DNA of 58,106 bases from Halomonas cupida (GCF_900142755.1 NZ_FRCA01000018.1:1-58106); one strand, 5' to 3'; positions 42,204 through 51,708 are shown, counted from the stretch's first letter. Made by a program: numbers and translations. The notes: a model not told the origin generated them from the sequence alone.

Positions 42204-42263
42204 GTTGTGAGCAGTAGGGTTGTGAAGGACGAGGTTGTGAAAGATGAGATTGTGAAGGACGAG
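42204..42263. repeat. 15-bp tandem repeat after dxs
   Basis: Four units of 15 bp: a degenerate GTTGTGAGCAGTAGG, then GTTGTGAAGGACGAG, GTTGTGAAAGATGAG and ATTGTGAAGGACGAG. The last unit runs into the terminator stem. It lies between the dxs stop and the terminator; no coding role seen. Confidence 0.7.
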
Positions 42264-42288
42264 GCCGCCCCTCTGAGGCGGCCTCGTC
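42258..42288. terminator. Bidirectional terminator between dxs and the phytase-like gene
   Basis: GACGAGGCCGCC and GGCGGCCTCGTC form a 12-bp stem with a 7-base loop between convergent genes, 13 bases from the minus-strand gene. Confidence 0.75.
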
Positions 42289-42301
42289 ATTGTTGAACGG
42301 C

Positions 42302-44536
42302 TCAGGCGTCCGGCAGTGTCAGCGACAGCAATTGGGTTCTGGAGATGCTGTCGTCGACGCCATCATTGTCGGTGATCACCAGCAGTTGGTTGCCAGTGAT
42401 GGCCATGGCTTCCGGCTTGTCGACGATAACGCCATGATCGGCGGCCAGTACCGGGAGCAGGTCGATGACCTCCGAGGTGCTCAGCACCGGCGGCGCCTGT
42501 TCGGCACTGACCGGGGTGGCGTCGTCGAGGGAAATACTGACCACTCGCTTGAGCGTGGCGCGCTCCCCCACCTGGTTGTCCCGTTCCAGCAAGGCCAGGC
42601 GGCCATCCTCCAGTGCTGTGATTTCGGAGAAGCCCACCCAACCGCCGGCGTCGGAGCGTGGTTCGCTCAGGGCGACGGCAACGAACTGCCACTCACCGCT
42701 GTTCGGGTCCAGTAGACCCAGGCGTGCGCTGCCTGCTTCATCAGTCAGCGGACGCTGGAAGATGACCGCCAGACGTCCAGTCTGTGGCGTGCTGCCCTCC
42801 TGTGATGTATTGCTCGCCTTTGATGTATTGCTTGATAGGGCGGCAATGCCTTCAAAGCCGAAGCGGGTCATGCGCTCGGCGATGGAGACGGGGAGCGTGA
42901 AGCGCTCGACGATATTGCCGTCGCTGTCGACACCAATGACCTCGTTGGCGCGACCCTGCTCGGGATTGCCTTCGCTGACCAACCAGACGCCACCTTCGGC
43001 ACGAGGTGCCACTCCCTCCAGATCCAGCCCCTCGGCAGCAGCGCCGTCTTCATGGATCACGGTGACGCTGGTAATGCGCGCCGGGGTCGTGCTCGGGTCG
43101 AGTTGATACAGGCGTGCCTCGGGGTAGGCACTGTCACTTACCGCATAGGCAGTGCCATCGGTGGCGATGGTGAGGCCGGAGATAGCACCGAAGCCAATGG
43201 CCTCTCCGCTGTCGTCAGTACCGGTAATATCGACAGAGGCTGTCTGATCCTGCCACTGATAGAGGCTGACAGTGGAGCGCAGGCCGCCTTCAGGATCGTC
43301 CTCTTCCGCGGCGACCACGAACAGGTCCCGTTGCGGGATGGCCAACAGGCCTTCCGGGCCGACACCGGTAAACAGCCATTGCAGGAATTCCGGCGCCTGG
43401 TTGGCCCCCCCGTCACGATATACCGCCACAGAGGCGGCGCGTTCGAGGCCGACCAGAATCAACCCACGTTCCTTCCAGATCTCGATCCCCTCAGGCTCGG
43501 CGCCCTTCTTGCCGGCACGACCGGCGGGATAGGCACCATGCTCGAGAGCCAACTGCTCCAGAGCATTGCCACTGTCCCAGGCCACCTGTCCGTCGGCGGT
43601 GAAGATGGTGAAGCCGCGAGACCCACCCAGATAGTCGCCCTCATTGGCAGTGACCAGACGCTGTTCGTCCAGCCAACCCACAGCATCCGGCTCACGCGCC
43701 AGATCGCTCAGTTGGCCATTGGCCGTGAGGCTGCCCTGCTCGGTAGGGATCTGCTCGAGATCGACACTCCCGGCGGAGAAGTCATTGACGATGCTGCCAC
43801 TGGTGCCATCGACGATGACGATATGGTTGTTTTCCTGCAGGGTGACGGCCACCTGACCGGCGCTGTTGATATCGACGAATTCCGGCTCCGGGTCGTCGGC
43901 GGCAACGCTGGCCAGTCCAGTCAGGTCTACATGACGGGCCGCATCACAGTTGCTCGGTGAGCCATCCGCCGCGAGATCAAACAGCACCAGGTCGCCGGCA
44001 GGCAGTTGAGGGAGTTTGCCGTCATTGTGGTCTTCGTTGCGTTCGTTCTCGATGGCGACGGCCAGCAGGGTCCCGTCCGGGCTGGCGGCCACTGAGTCCG
44101 GCTGCCCACCCAGTTCGCACTGGGCGATCAGCTTCCGAGACTCCAGATCAACCACACCCAGGAAACCGGAAGGGTCGGTATAGCTGTTGCTGGTGTTGAC
44201 GCCGACCAGGGCGATCCCGGCGGCGACACTGACGGATGTCGGTTCGCCATCCAGCGCCAGCGAACCGGCCGCGCCGGGGTTTGAGGGATCGGTAATATCA
44301 ATGAAGCCGAGGCGTTGCGCGGGGCTGTCGGTATAGATCAGCAGGTTGCCGTCGGCACTGGCGGTGATGATCTCCGCTGCGGTCACGGTCTCGTCAGGGG
44401 CCAGCTCTTGCGGGAGGTTGTGATGCACTTCGAAGGTAGCCAGGGGAGTCAGGCCCTGCGCTTGAGCGGCGGCGCCAAGGGGCAGGGCGAGCGTGGCAAT
44501 GGTCATGGAGATCAGCGGACGCGGGAGTCGACGCAT
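42302..44536 (-). CDS. Secreted phytase-like (esterase-like) protein with N-terminal propeller
   Basis: A 744-residue exported protein. A Sec signal (residues 1-27, ending AQAQG) is followed by an N-terminal half rich in WD/YVTN-like beta-propeller strands (GFLGVVDLESRKLIAQCELG, VDGTSGSIVNDFSA) and a C-terminal half that matches the phytase-like domain called esterase-like activity of phytase (about residues 450-740: GFGAISGLTIATDG, GVWLVSEGNPEQG, GFSEITALEDGRLALLERDN). A Ser/Thr-rich insert with near repeats (SNTSKASNTSQ) is near residue 570. Function is unproven; phosphate release or a related hydrolysis is a guess. Confidence 0.78.
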   Translation of the reverse strand: MRRLPRPLISMTIATLALPLGAAAQAQGLTPLATFEVHHNLPQELAPDETVTAAEIITASADGNLLIYTDSPAQRLGFIDITDPSNPGAAGSLALDGEPTSVSVAAGIALVGVNTSNSYTDPSGFLGVVDLESRKLIAQCELGGQPDSVAASPDGTLLAVAIENERNEDHNDGKLPQLPAGDLVLFDLAADGSPSNCDAARHVDLTGLASVAADDPEPEFVDINSAGQVAVTLQENNHIVIVDGTSGSIVNDFSAGSVDLEQIPTEQGSLTANGQLSDLAREPDAVGWLDEQRLVTANEGDYLGGSRGFTIFTADGQVAWDSGNALEQLALEHGAYPAGRAGKKGAEPEGIEIWKERGLILVGLERAASVAVYRDGGANQAPEFLQWLFTGVGPEGLLAIPQRDLFVVAAEEDDPEGGLRSTVSLYQWQDQTASVDITGTDDSGEAIGFGAISGLTIATDGTAYAVSDSAYPEARLYQLDPSTTPARITSVTVIHEDGAAAEGLDLEGVAPRAEGGVWLVSEGNPEQGRANEVIGVDSDGNIVERFTLPVSIAERMTRFGFEGIAALSSNTSKASNTSQEGSTPQTGRLAVIFQRPLTDEAGSARLGLLDPNSGEWQFVAVALSEPRSDAGGWVGFSEITALEDGRLALLERDNQVGERATLKRVVSISLDDATPVSAEQAPPVLSTSEVIDLLPVLAADHGVIVDKPEAMAITGNQLLVITDNDGVDDSISRTQLLSLTLPDA

Positions 44537-44789
44537 GGATCAGGAGTCCTTGTTGTGGCCTGGAGGAATGGGAGACGCACTTTTTTTCGCCCCATTCTGG
44601 AAGGCCTTGATGACCATTGCGTGACTGGGGAACCCGGCTCAACCGGACCTTGTCTCTGAGCTATTGGCCCCTTATGTGCCGTGATTGACCCAACAAGAGA
44701 GCTTGCCGGTCAATAAGCCCACATAAGTGCTATCCTGCCGTTTCGCAGCGGCGCTCCGGCGCCTGAGGAACGAAGAGAAAGAGGTTTGC

Positions 44790-45566
44790 ATGGTCATCAT
44801 CTTGATTGGAGCGCTACTCGGATTTCTGGCCGGTGGCCCGCTGGGAATGCTGATTGGTGGAGGGCTGGGCTGGTGGTTGGGCAAGCGGCTGCGCGGCGGC
44901 CTGCTGGTCGGCCGTGGCATTGCCGAAATGCAGCGCCAGTTTCTGGATTCCACCTTTGCGGTCATGGGTGCGCTCTGCCAGGCCGATGGCCATGTGAGTG
45001 GCAACGAGCGTCAGGTGCTGGAGCAACTGATGGTTCGCCTGCGCCTGTCGGAAAGTGCCAGGGCCAGCGCCCGCGAGTCCTTCGAGCGTGGCCGTGCCAG
45101 TGACTTCGATCTCGATGGCGAGTTGGCACGACTCTCCCGCCTGACACGTGGTCAGACGGCGGTACGTCAGGTCTTCCTGCAGGTGCAGTTGTCGGCCATT
45201 GCCGCCGATGGTGTCCTGCATCCTGCCGAACACGAGATGATCCTGCGTATTGCGCGTGGTCTGGGCTGCTCGGCTGCCGAAGTCGAGCAGATCGAAGCCA
45301 TGCTGCGTGCCGCGCAGCATGGTGGTGGGCAGGGGACCCAGGAGAGTCGCAGTTCGGTGGAAGAAGCCTACAAGGTGCTGGGGGTCTCCTCCGAGGCCAC
45401 GGATGCCGAGATCAAGCGTGCCTACCGCAAGCTGATGAGCGAGAACCACCCGGACAAGCTGGCCAGCCGGGGCTTGCCGGACAGCATGCGTGAGGTCGCC
45501 GAGCAACGCACGGTAGAGATCGGTAACGCTTATCAGCGTATCCGTGAGGCTCGTGGTCAGGCCTGA
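44790..45566 (+). CDS. djlA: DnaJ-like membrane co-chaperone DjlA
   Basis: A 258-residue inner-membrane protein. The N-terminal hydrophobic segment (residues 1-30, Gly-rich, typical of DjlA) is followed by a central TerB-like region (about 50-175: TFAVMGALCQADGHVSGNER and IAADGVLHPAEHEM) and a C-terminal J domain with HPD at 220-222 (ENHPDK). It stimulates DnaK in envelope-stress contexts. The last ten bases overlap the convergent LysR gene. Confidence 0.9.
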   Translation: MVIILIGALLGFLAGGPLGMLIGGGLGWWLGKRLRGGLLVGRGIAEMQRQFLDSTFAVMGALCQADGHVSGNERQVLEQLMVRLRLSESARASARESFERGRASDFDLDGELARLSRLTRGQTAVRQVFLQVQLSAIAADGVLHPAEHEMILRIARGLGCSAAEVEQIEAMLRAAQHGGGQGTQESRSSVEEAYKVLGVSSEATDAEIKRAYRKLMSENHPDKLASRGLPDSMREVAEQRTVEIGNAYQRIREARGQA

Positions 45567-46474
45567 ACCGTCGTCTCGAGGCGCGCCGTCAAGCGCTTGG
45601 CCAACTCTGCAGCCTCACTGTCTGTGCGGTTCCATGCCAGGGCGATATCAGTGCCCAGTTCCGACCAGTGATGGGTCAGTGGACGCACACTGACACCATC
45701 CCGCCAGGTGCCGAGATAGCTGGCCGGCACCAACGCGATGCCTTCACCGGCGGCAATCGCCGCCAGTAGTTGATGGTGATCCTCTGGCTCCTCAAGACGC
45801 GATGGGTGATAACCGCCGCGACGGAAGACGCGTTCGCAATGGTCGAAGTAGGCCGGGTTGGCGCGTCGTGCAAACCACATCAACGGCATGTCGTTGAGCT
45901 GCTGGAGGTCAATGGCATCCGCTGTGGCCTGGTTGTGCTCCGTCGGCAGCATGACCCAGAGCGGCTCATGGCCGACCTGTCGAGTGTCGATGCCCTCCGG
46001 TATCTCGCTGGGCATGCCGATGAAGGCCAATTGTGGGCAGGAGCTTGTCTGGCGCTCCAGCATCCGGTTCATCAGCTCGCGTGACGATGCGCGTATCACC
46101 TGCACTCTTGCCTCGAGGTACTGTTCGAGTTGCTGGCGTGTCGGGAAGGCACTGGGGTCGAGTGCTGCGGTCATGCCCAGCAACCAGCGGCTGGAGTTTC
46201 CCGAGTCAGCCTGGCGTGCTTCGTTGCAGGCGGCCTCGATCTCGGTGAAGCAGGGGCGCAGCCGATGCGCCAGGCGCTCCCCGGCCTCGGTCAGGGTGAC
46301 GCGCCTGGTGGTGCGCTCGAACAGCGCTACACCCAGTTCGGCTTCCAGCGCCTGAATGCGGCGGGTCAGCGGCGGTTGGGAGATATTGAGGCGTGCCGCG
46401 GCCTGGCGAAAGTTGCCGGTATCGGCAACGGCGAGAAAACTCTCCAGGCGGTCGATGCGCAGTCGCTGGCTCAT
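45557..46474 (-). CDS. LysR-family transcriptional regulator
   Basis: A 305-residue regulator with an N-terminal HTH (residues 5-64: FLAVADTGNFRQAAARLNIS, QPPLTRRIQALEAELG). It diverges from the aldo/keto reductase gene across a 267-base gap that holds a 14-bp tandem repeat, and most likely controls that gene. No ligand can be read from the sequence. Confidence 0.88.
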   Translation of the reverse strand: MSQRLRIDRLESFLAVADTGNFRQAAARLNISQPPLTRRIQALEAELGVALFERTTRRVTLTEAGERLAHRLRPCFTEIEAACNEARQADSGNSSRWLLGMTAALDPSAFPTRQQLEQYLEARVQVIRASSRELMNRMLERQTSSCPQLAFIGMPSEIPEGIDTRQVGHEPLWVMLPTEHNQATADAIDLQQLNDMPLMWFARRANPAYFDHCERVFRRGGYHPSRLEEPEDHHQLLAAIAAGEGIALVPASYLGTWRDGVSVRPLTHHWSELGTDIALAWNRTDSEAAELAKRLTARLETTVQA

Positions 46475-46500
46475 GGCGTTGTCCCGAATCCTTTCCCTGG

Positions 46501-46570
46501 CCCTTGTGACTGGGCCCTTGTGACTGGGCCCTTGTGACTGGGCCCTTGTGACTGGGCCCTTGTGATTGGT
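46501..46570. repeat. 14-bp tandem repeat upstream of the LysR gene
   Basis: Five successive units: CCCTTGTGACTGGG four times without change, then CCCTTGTGATTGGT. It begins 27 bases upstream of the LysR start, between divergent genes, so it could affect promoter spacing or be a mutational hot spot. Confidence 0.85.
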
Positions 46571-46741
46571 GACCGGGCCCGTGTGATCAAGTTGTCCAAC
46601 CGGTCATTGATACCGTCAGAGTATCAAACTATCGGCAATTCTCTGTCGAGTCGACAGCCTGCAGCATGAGCGGTGTGGCATCTCGCCATATTGATGCGTC
46701 CTGCCCCACTCATTGACCAGACCCTGCTGGAGCTTGTTGCC

Positions 46742-47779
46742 ATGACTTCCCTATCCCCCTCGACTCATCCCTCTGTTCCGACACAGCGCCGCCTTGGCTC
46801 GGAGTTGCATACCTCGGCACTCGGTCTCGGCTGCATGGGCATGTCCGAATTCTATGGACCCAGTGATGATGCTGAGTCCATCAGCCTGATTCAGCAAGCC
46901 GTCGACGCTGGAGTGACCCTGTTCGACACCGCCGACACCTACGGCCAGGGCCATAACGAGAGCCTGTTGGGCCGTGCTCTGGCGGGGTGTCGAGACCAGA
47001 TAGTGATTGCCTCCAAGTTTGGCATCGTGCGCGAGCCGGGCGCCTACGCACGATCTCTCGATACGCGACCCGAGTACGTACGTCGTGCCTGTGAGGCCTC
47101 GCTCAAGCGCCTGGGCGTTGACTGTATTGATCTCTACTACGCACACCGCCTGAATCCGGATATCCCGGTGGAGGATACGGTGGGAGCCATGGCCGACCTT
47201 GTGGACGCCGGCAAGGTACGGGCACTGGGCTTGTGCGAAGTGTCTGCGGCCACTCTCGAGCGTGCCTGTCGTGAGCATCCCATTGCCGCCCTGCAGAGTG
47301 AGTACTCACTGTGGACCCGCGGCATCGAAGACGAGATCCTGCCGACCTGCCGTCGTCTGGGTGTGGGGCTGGTGCCTTATTCTCCGCTGGGGCGTGGCTT
47401 TCTCAGTGGTGCACTGCAGACCCGGGACAGTCTCGCTGACAGTGATTTTCGCCGCCAGGCGCCCCGTTTCAGCGAGCAGAACCTGGCAGCCAACCGCGAA
47501 CTGATCGAGCGACTGGAGGCGTTGGCGCAGCAACGCGAGGCCACACCCGCGCAACTGGCACTGGCCTGGCTGCTGGCTCAGGGTGACGACATTGTGCCGA
47601 TTCCCGGCACTCGACGCCTGGTGCGCCTCAACGAGAATCTGGCATCTATCTCGCTGGCGTTGAGCGATGCGGACATTGCCCAGCTGTCGACCTGGTTCCC
47701 GGCAGGAGTGGCAAGCGGAGAGCGCTATACCGAAGAGGGCATGAAAGGGGTGGAGGTCGATACACGACTGCCGGACTGA
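46742..47779 (+). CDS. Aldo/keto reductase
   Basis: A 345-residue NADPH-dependent (beta/alpha)8 oxidoreductase. Catalytic Asp and Tyr lie in LFDTADTYGQGHNE, Lys in VIASKFG, and the fourth position in DLYYAHRLNPD. The segment VPYSPLGRGFLSG and the C-terminal IPGTRRLVRLNEN are the cofactor-binding signatures of the AKR11/13 groups. It diverges from the LysR gene. Substrate unknown. Confidence 0.9.
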   Translation: MTSLSPSTHPSVPTQRRLGSELHTSALGLGCMGMSEFYGPSDDAESISLIQQAVDAGVTLFDTADTYGQGHNESLLGRALAGCRDQIVIASKFGIVREPGAYARSLDTRPEYVRRACEASLKRLGVDCIDLYYAHRLNPDIPVEDTVGAMADLVDAGKVRALGLCEVSAATLERACREHPIAALQSEYSLWTRGIEDEILPTCRRLGVGLVPYSPLGRGFLSGALQTRDSLADSDFRRQAPRFSEQNLAANRELIERLEALAQQREATPAQLALAWLLAQGDDIVPIPGTRRLVRLNENLASISLALSDADIAQLSTWFPAGVASGERYTEEGMKGVEVDTRLPD

Positions 47780-47791
47780 ATGCCCGGCAGT
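47767..47791 (+). terminator. Hairpin overlapping the aldo/keto reductase stop
   Basis: ACTGCCGG and CCGGCAGT pair around a 9-base loop; the stop codon lies in the loop. Confidence 0.55.
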
Positions 47792-48137
47792 ACCCTTGCA
47801 GAAGATGTACGACGACTGGGTTCCAATGACAATCAGTGCAAGCATCCAGCTTGAAGGTTGTTGTCTGTGCCACACTGGCATAGAAGCGGGGCTGCCGGGT
47901 GGTTGCTCAGGCTGGCCACCTCAGGTGAGCGAGCCTCGGGTTGATACGTCGTGGCGGAGCAAGTTTCGCGATTGAGACATTGCAGTTGCCGATTGCGTTA
48001 CCAATCCCTAGGATGCTCGGCTTCCATGCGGTAATCGCGGATATCTCGCAACATCGGCGGTAATCGAGAGGTGAAGTCCGCCGACCCTGGATATCGGCCT
48101 GCTGCATGAATACCGACAAGAACTCAGGAGTAACCCG
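47792..48137. other. Gap with a possible DUF1127 remnant
   Basis: No intact gene. On the minus strand at about 48065-47998 the frame LPPMLRDIRDYRMEAEHPRDW, ending in TAA, looks like a DUF1127 C-terminus (MLRDIGxxRxEAE), but the upstream part is in another frame, so any gene would be broken. The NhaC gene has a CAGGAG ribosome site at the right end of the gap. Confidence 0.4.
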
Positions 48138-49679
48138 ATGTCATTCGGAGCCCTTTCCCTGTTGCCACCGTTGCTGGCGATTCTGCTGGCCCTGGCAACG
48201 CGTAACGTCATTCCGGCACTGTTCTGCGGTGTCTGGCTCGGTGCCACCATGTTGGCCGGTTATAATCCGGCGACAGGCTTCTACAACAGTTTTTCCGAGT
48301 TCATCGTGCCCAGCATCGGCGATGAGTGGAATGCCACGGTACTGATCTATTGTGGTCTGTTCGGGGTATTGATCAGCATTCTGCAGCGCACCGGTGGTGC
48401 CCATGCCATTGCACGGGCGATCTCGCGGAAGGTAGCTTCGGCGCGTGGTGCTCAGGGTGCGACCCTGGGACTGGGCATGCTGATCTTCTTCGAGGATTAC
48501 TTCAACGCCCTGACGGTGGGCAGTGTGATGCGGCCGATCACCGACCGCATGAAGGTCTCGCGAGAAAAGCTCGCCTATATCGTCGACTCCACCTCGGCGC
48601 CGATGTGCCTGTTGGGCCCGGTGTCGACCTGGGTGGTCTTTGTCATGGGGTTGATTGGCACCCAGATGAGCAGCATGGGCGTCAGTGGGTCCGAATACCT
48701 GCTGTACCTGTCGACCATCCCGTTGAACTTCTATGCCTGGCTGGCATTGGGCATGATCTTCTTCATCGTCATCACCCAATGGGATTTCGGCCCCATGGCA
48801 CATGCCGAGCGTCGTGCTCGCGATACCGGCAAGCTGATGGAAGATGGGGCCAAGCCGCCGTCGGATACCGAAGCCATGTCGCTGCACGCACCGACCGACA
48901 CGGCGAAGAAGCGCAACATGCTGGTGCCCATTGCGGTGCTGCTGGTGATGATTCCGCCGTTGTTCCTGTGGACCGGGGATTACCCCAACAATGACCTGGT
49001 GACGGCAGTAGGTAATGCCGATGGCGGCAAGTCGATCCTGATCGCCACCATGGTGGCCGTGATCGTGGGGCTGAGCATGGGGATGGCACAGCGTCTGTTC
49101 GACTTCCGCGAGGCCATGGACATCGTGGTCGAGGGCATCAAGAGCATGACCCTGGTCTACATCATCCTGGCATTGGCCTGGTCGATCGGCAGCGTGACCT
49201 CCGAGCTGGGCACGGCGGACTATCTGGTGACGCTCACCCAGGCCAATATTCCTGTCAGTCTGGTACCGGTGCTGCTGTTCCTGATCGCCGCCGTGGTGGC
49301 CTTCACCACCGGTACTTCCTACGGCACCTTCGCGATCATGATTCCGATTGCCATGCCGGTTGCGGCGGCCATGGACCTGCCGATGGCGCTGGCCATTGCC
49401 TCGGTACTCAGTGGTGGCATCTTCGGCGATCACTGTTCACCGATCTCGGATACGACCATTCTGTCCTCGGCCGGCTCCAGCTGTGACCATATCGACCATG
49501 TGCGGACTCAGTTGCCCTACGCCATCACTGCGGGTGTGGCAGGCATTGTTGCCTTCTTCATCGCGGGCGTGACGGCGACCATCTGGATGGGTGCCCTGGC
49601 GGGTGTGGCCACCATGCTCATCATTGCGCTGATACTGCGCAGCGTCTGGCGGCCGACACTGGCGAGTGGCCAGGCGTAG
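48138..49679 (+). CDS. NhaC-family Na+/H+ antiporter
   Basis: A 513-residue inner-membrane protein with about 12 segments. Family motifs include LIFFEDYFNALTVGSVMRP, IVDSTSAPMCLLGPVSTWVV and GGIFGDHCSPISDTTILSSA. AGGAG precedes the ATG by eight bases. NhaC proteins exchange Na+ (or an organic substrate) for protons; in halophiles this supports salt homeostasis, but some members are organic-acid antiporters. Confidence 0.9.
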   Translation: MSFGALSLLPPLLAILLALATRNVIPALFCGVWLGATMLAGYNPATGFYNSFSEFIVPSIGDEWNATVLIYCGLFGVLISILQRTGGAHAIARAISRKVASARGAQGATLGLGMLIFFEDYFNALTVGSVMRPITDRMKVSREKLAYIVDSTSAPMCLLGPVSTWVVFVMGLIGTQMSSMGVSGSEYLLYLSTIPLNFYAWLALGMIFFIVITQWDFGPMAHAERRARDTGKLMEDGAKPPSDTEAMSLHAPTDTAKKRNMLVPIAVLLVMIPPLFLWTGDYPNNDLVTAVGNADGGKSILIATMVAVIVGLSMGMAQRLFDFREAMDIVVEGIKSMTLVYIILALAWSIGSVTSELGTADYLVTLTQANIPVSLVPVLLFLIAAVVAFTTGTSYGTFAIMIPIAMPVAAAMDLPMALAIASVLSGGIFGDHCSPISDTTILSSAGSSCDHIDHVRTQLPYAITAGVAGIVAFFIAGVTATIWMGALAGVATMLIIALILRSVWRPTLASGQA

Positions 49680-49717
49680 GTCCTGAAAGACCTGTTCCTC
49701 GAACAGCTATACTGACG

Positions 49718-49752
49718 ACAAGGGCCCGCTCATTGACTGAGTGGGCCCTTGT
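49718..49752. terminator. Bidirectional terminator between nhaC-type gene and ribA
   Basis: ACAAGGGCCC-G-CTCA pairs with TGAG-T-GGGCCCTTGT around a 5-base loop. The stem continues into TTG/CAA-type ends, which gives T residues on both sides. Confidence 0.8.
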
Positions 49753-49778
49753 CCATTACCGGGATACCCGGCCAGTTC

Positions 49779-50414
49779 TCAGGGCTTGCGTTCGATATCG
49801 ATATCGTCCGCGGGCACGAAGTCGGCCAGCGCGATCATATGGCCGAGTTTACCGGCCTTGGTGGCCAGATAGTGTTCGTTGTGCGGGTTGAGCCCGGTGG
49901 TCAGGGATACCCGCTCGACGATATCCACACCAGCCTCACTCAAGGCATCGACCTTGCGTGGGTTGTTGGTCATCAGTCGCAGCCCCTTGACGCCGAGGTG
50001 ATCGAGCATCGGAATGCACAGGTCATAGCGACGCAGGTCGGCGGCAAAACCGAGACGCTCGTTGGCCTCGACGGTATCCGCCCCTTGATCCTGGAGATGA
50101 TAGGCGCGGATCTTGTTGAGCAGGCCGATGCCACGCCCTTCCTGGCGCAGATACAGAATGACCCCGCGGCCTTCCTCGGCGACACGCTTCATGGCTTCCT
50201 GCAGCTGATAGCCGCAGTCACAGCGCATGGAAAACAGCGCATCTCCGGTGAGACACTCGGAATGCACTCGGCCCAGTACCGGCTGGCCATCGGCGATATC
50301 GCCGAGTGTCAGCGCAATATGATCCTTGCCGGTAGCTTCATCCTCGAAGCCGTGCATGGTGAAGGTGGCCCAGGGTGTGGGCAGGCGGGAGGCGGCGATG
50401 AAACGAATCGTCAC
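49779..50414 (-). CDS. ribA: GTP cyclohydrolase II
   Basis: A 211-residue enzyme that opens the GTP ring for riboflavin synthesis. The zinc site SECLTGDALFSMRCDCG, the RQEGRGIGLLNKIRAY motif and the C-terminal TNNPRKVDAL are conserved. GAGG precedes a GTG start at 50414; the longer in-frame ATG at 50438 overlaps that ribosome site and is less likely. Confidence 0.95.
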   Translation of the reverse strand: MTIRFIAASRLPTPWATFTMHGFEDEATGKDHIALTLGDIADGQPVLGRVHSECLTGDALFSMRCDCGYQLQEAMKRVAEEGRGVILYLRQEGRGIGLLNKIRAYHLQDQGADTVEANERLGFAADLRRYDLCIPMLDHLGVKGLRLMTNNPRKVDALSEAGVDIVERVSLTTGLNPHNEHYLATKAGKLGHMIALADFVPADDIDIERKP

Positions 50415-50590
50415 GGGGTACCTCAGTGTCAGGACCACGGCAAAGCCGATGGGAGGGCGCTTATTCTACCAGCATCCGGCGCTGGTGTGGTGTCCCTCAA
50501 GCTTGCATGATTTCAGCGAGCCCCCGGCGGTTCTGAAACACGATGAACTGGTGGGGCACCACGCTAGCCTCACGACCGTCTGAGGTGAGG

Positions 50591-50596
50591 TACAAT
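50591..50596 (+). promoter_or_regulatory. Possible -10 box of hemE
   Basis: TACAAT lies 32 bases before the hemE start. No good -35 is visible at 16-18 bp, so this rests on the single hexamer. Confidence 0.35.
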
Positions 50597-50627
50597 GCGC
50601 TGAGAAAATCGAGGGGATGATGACAGC

Positions 50628-51704
50628 ATGGAATTGAAGAATGATCGTTTTCTACGTGCTCTGGCGCGTCAGCATGTCGACCGTACTCCGGTATGGATGA
50701 TGCGCCAGGCTGGCCGCTATCTGCCTGAATATCGTGAGGTTCGTGGCCAGGCTGGTGACTTCATGAGCCTGTGTCGGGATGCGGATCGTGCCTGCGAGGT
50801 CACGCTTCAGCCGCTGGAGCGCTATGCGTTGGATGCGGCCATTCTGTTCTCGGACATCCTCACCATCCCTGACGCCATGGGGCTGGGGCTGTATTTCGAG
50901 ACCGGCGAAGGGCCGAAGTTTCGCAAGACGGTACGCAGTGAGGCTGATGTTGCCGCCCTGCATCAGCCGGTGGCCGAGCGTGATCTCGACTATGTAATGC
51001 GTGCGGTATCGACCATCCGTCGTGAACTCAATGGCCGAGTGCCGTTGATCGGTTTCTCCGGCAGCCCCTGGACGCTGGCAACCTACATGGTCGAGGGCGG
51101 CTCGAGTAAGGACTTCCGGCATGTGAAGTCAATGCTGTACGGCTCGCCGGATACCATGCACCAGTTGCTCGATATCCTGGCGCACTCTGTCACCGACTAC
51201 CTCAATGCGCAGATCCGTGCCGGGGCTCAGGCGGTACAGATCTTCGACACCTGGGGGGGCACGCTCTCTACCCCGGCATATCGCGAGTTCTCGCTGAGTT
51301 ACATGGAGCAGATCGTCGCCGGGTTGATTCGGGAACATGAAGGACGTCGTGTTCCAGTGATCCTGTTCACCAAGAATGGTGGACAATGGCTGGAGGATAT
51401 CGCCGGCAGTGGCCCGGATGCGGTGGGCCTGGACTGGACCACCGAGCTGTCCGATGCTCGCGCTCGTGTTGGTCACAAGGTGGCCCTGCAGGGCAATCTC
51501 GATCCCAATGTGCTGTTCGCCAATCCTGCGGCGATTCGCGCCGAGGTTGGCCGTATTCTCGATAGCTACGGTGAAGGCCCCGGGCATGTCTTCAACCTTG
51601 GCCATGGCATCAGCCAGTTCACCGATCCCGGTCATGTCGATGCGTTCATTGATGCGCTGCATGAGTTGAGCCCCAGGTATCACAATCAGATCGCCATGGG
51701 GTGA
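50628..51704 (+). CDS. hemE: Uroporphyrinogen decarboxylase
   Basis: A 358-residue enzyme that decarboxylates uroporphyrinogen III to coproporphyrinogen III in haem synthesis. PVWMMRQAGRYLPEYREVR near the N-terminus and IGFSGSPWTLATYMVEGG are signatures. GAGGGG lies before the ATG. It is followed after four bases by a VanZ-like gene, suggesting an operon with it. Confidence 0.97.
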   Translation: MELKNDRFLRALARQHVDRTPVWMMRQAGRYLPEYREVRGQAGDFMSLCRDADRACEVTLQPLERYALDAAILFSDILTIPDAMGLGLYFETGEGPKFRKTVRSEADVAALHQPVAERDLDYVMRAVSTIRRELNGRVPLIGFSGSPWTLATYMVEGGSSKDFRHVKSMLYGSPDTMHQLLDILAHSVTDYLNAQIRAGAQAVQIFDTWGGTLSTPAYREFSLSYMEQIVAGLIREHEGRRVPVILFTKNGGQWLEDIAGSGPDAVGLDWTTELSDARARVGHKVALQGNLDPNVLFANPAAIRAEVGRILDSYGEGPGHVFNLGHGISQFTDPGHVDAFIDALHELSPRYHNQIAMG

Positions 51705-51708
51705 CGTC

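Noticed and set aside
46501..46570. CRISPR array
   Set aside because: Units are directly tandem without spacers, and no cas genes are present.
47907..48119. 70-codon minus-strand frame
   Set aside because: Codon content is unlike a gene; only a short piece in another frame resembles DUF1127.
48141..49433. Long minus-strand open frame opposite the NhaC gene
   Set aside because: His/Gln-rich composition is typical of antisense shadow; the plus-strand NhaC gene is clear.
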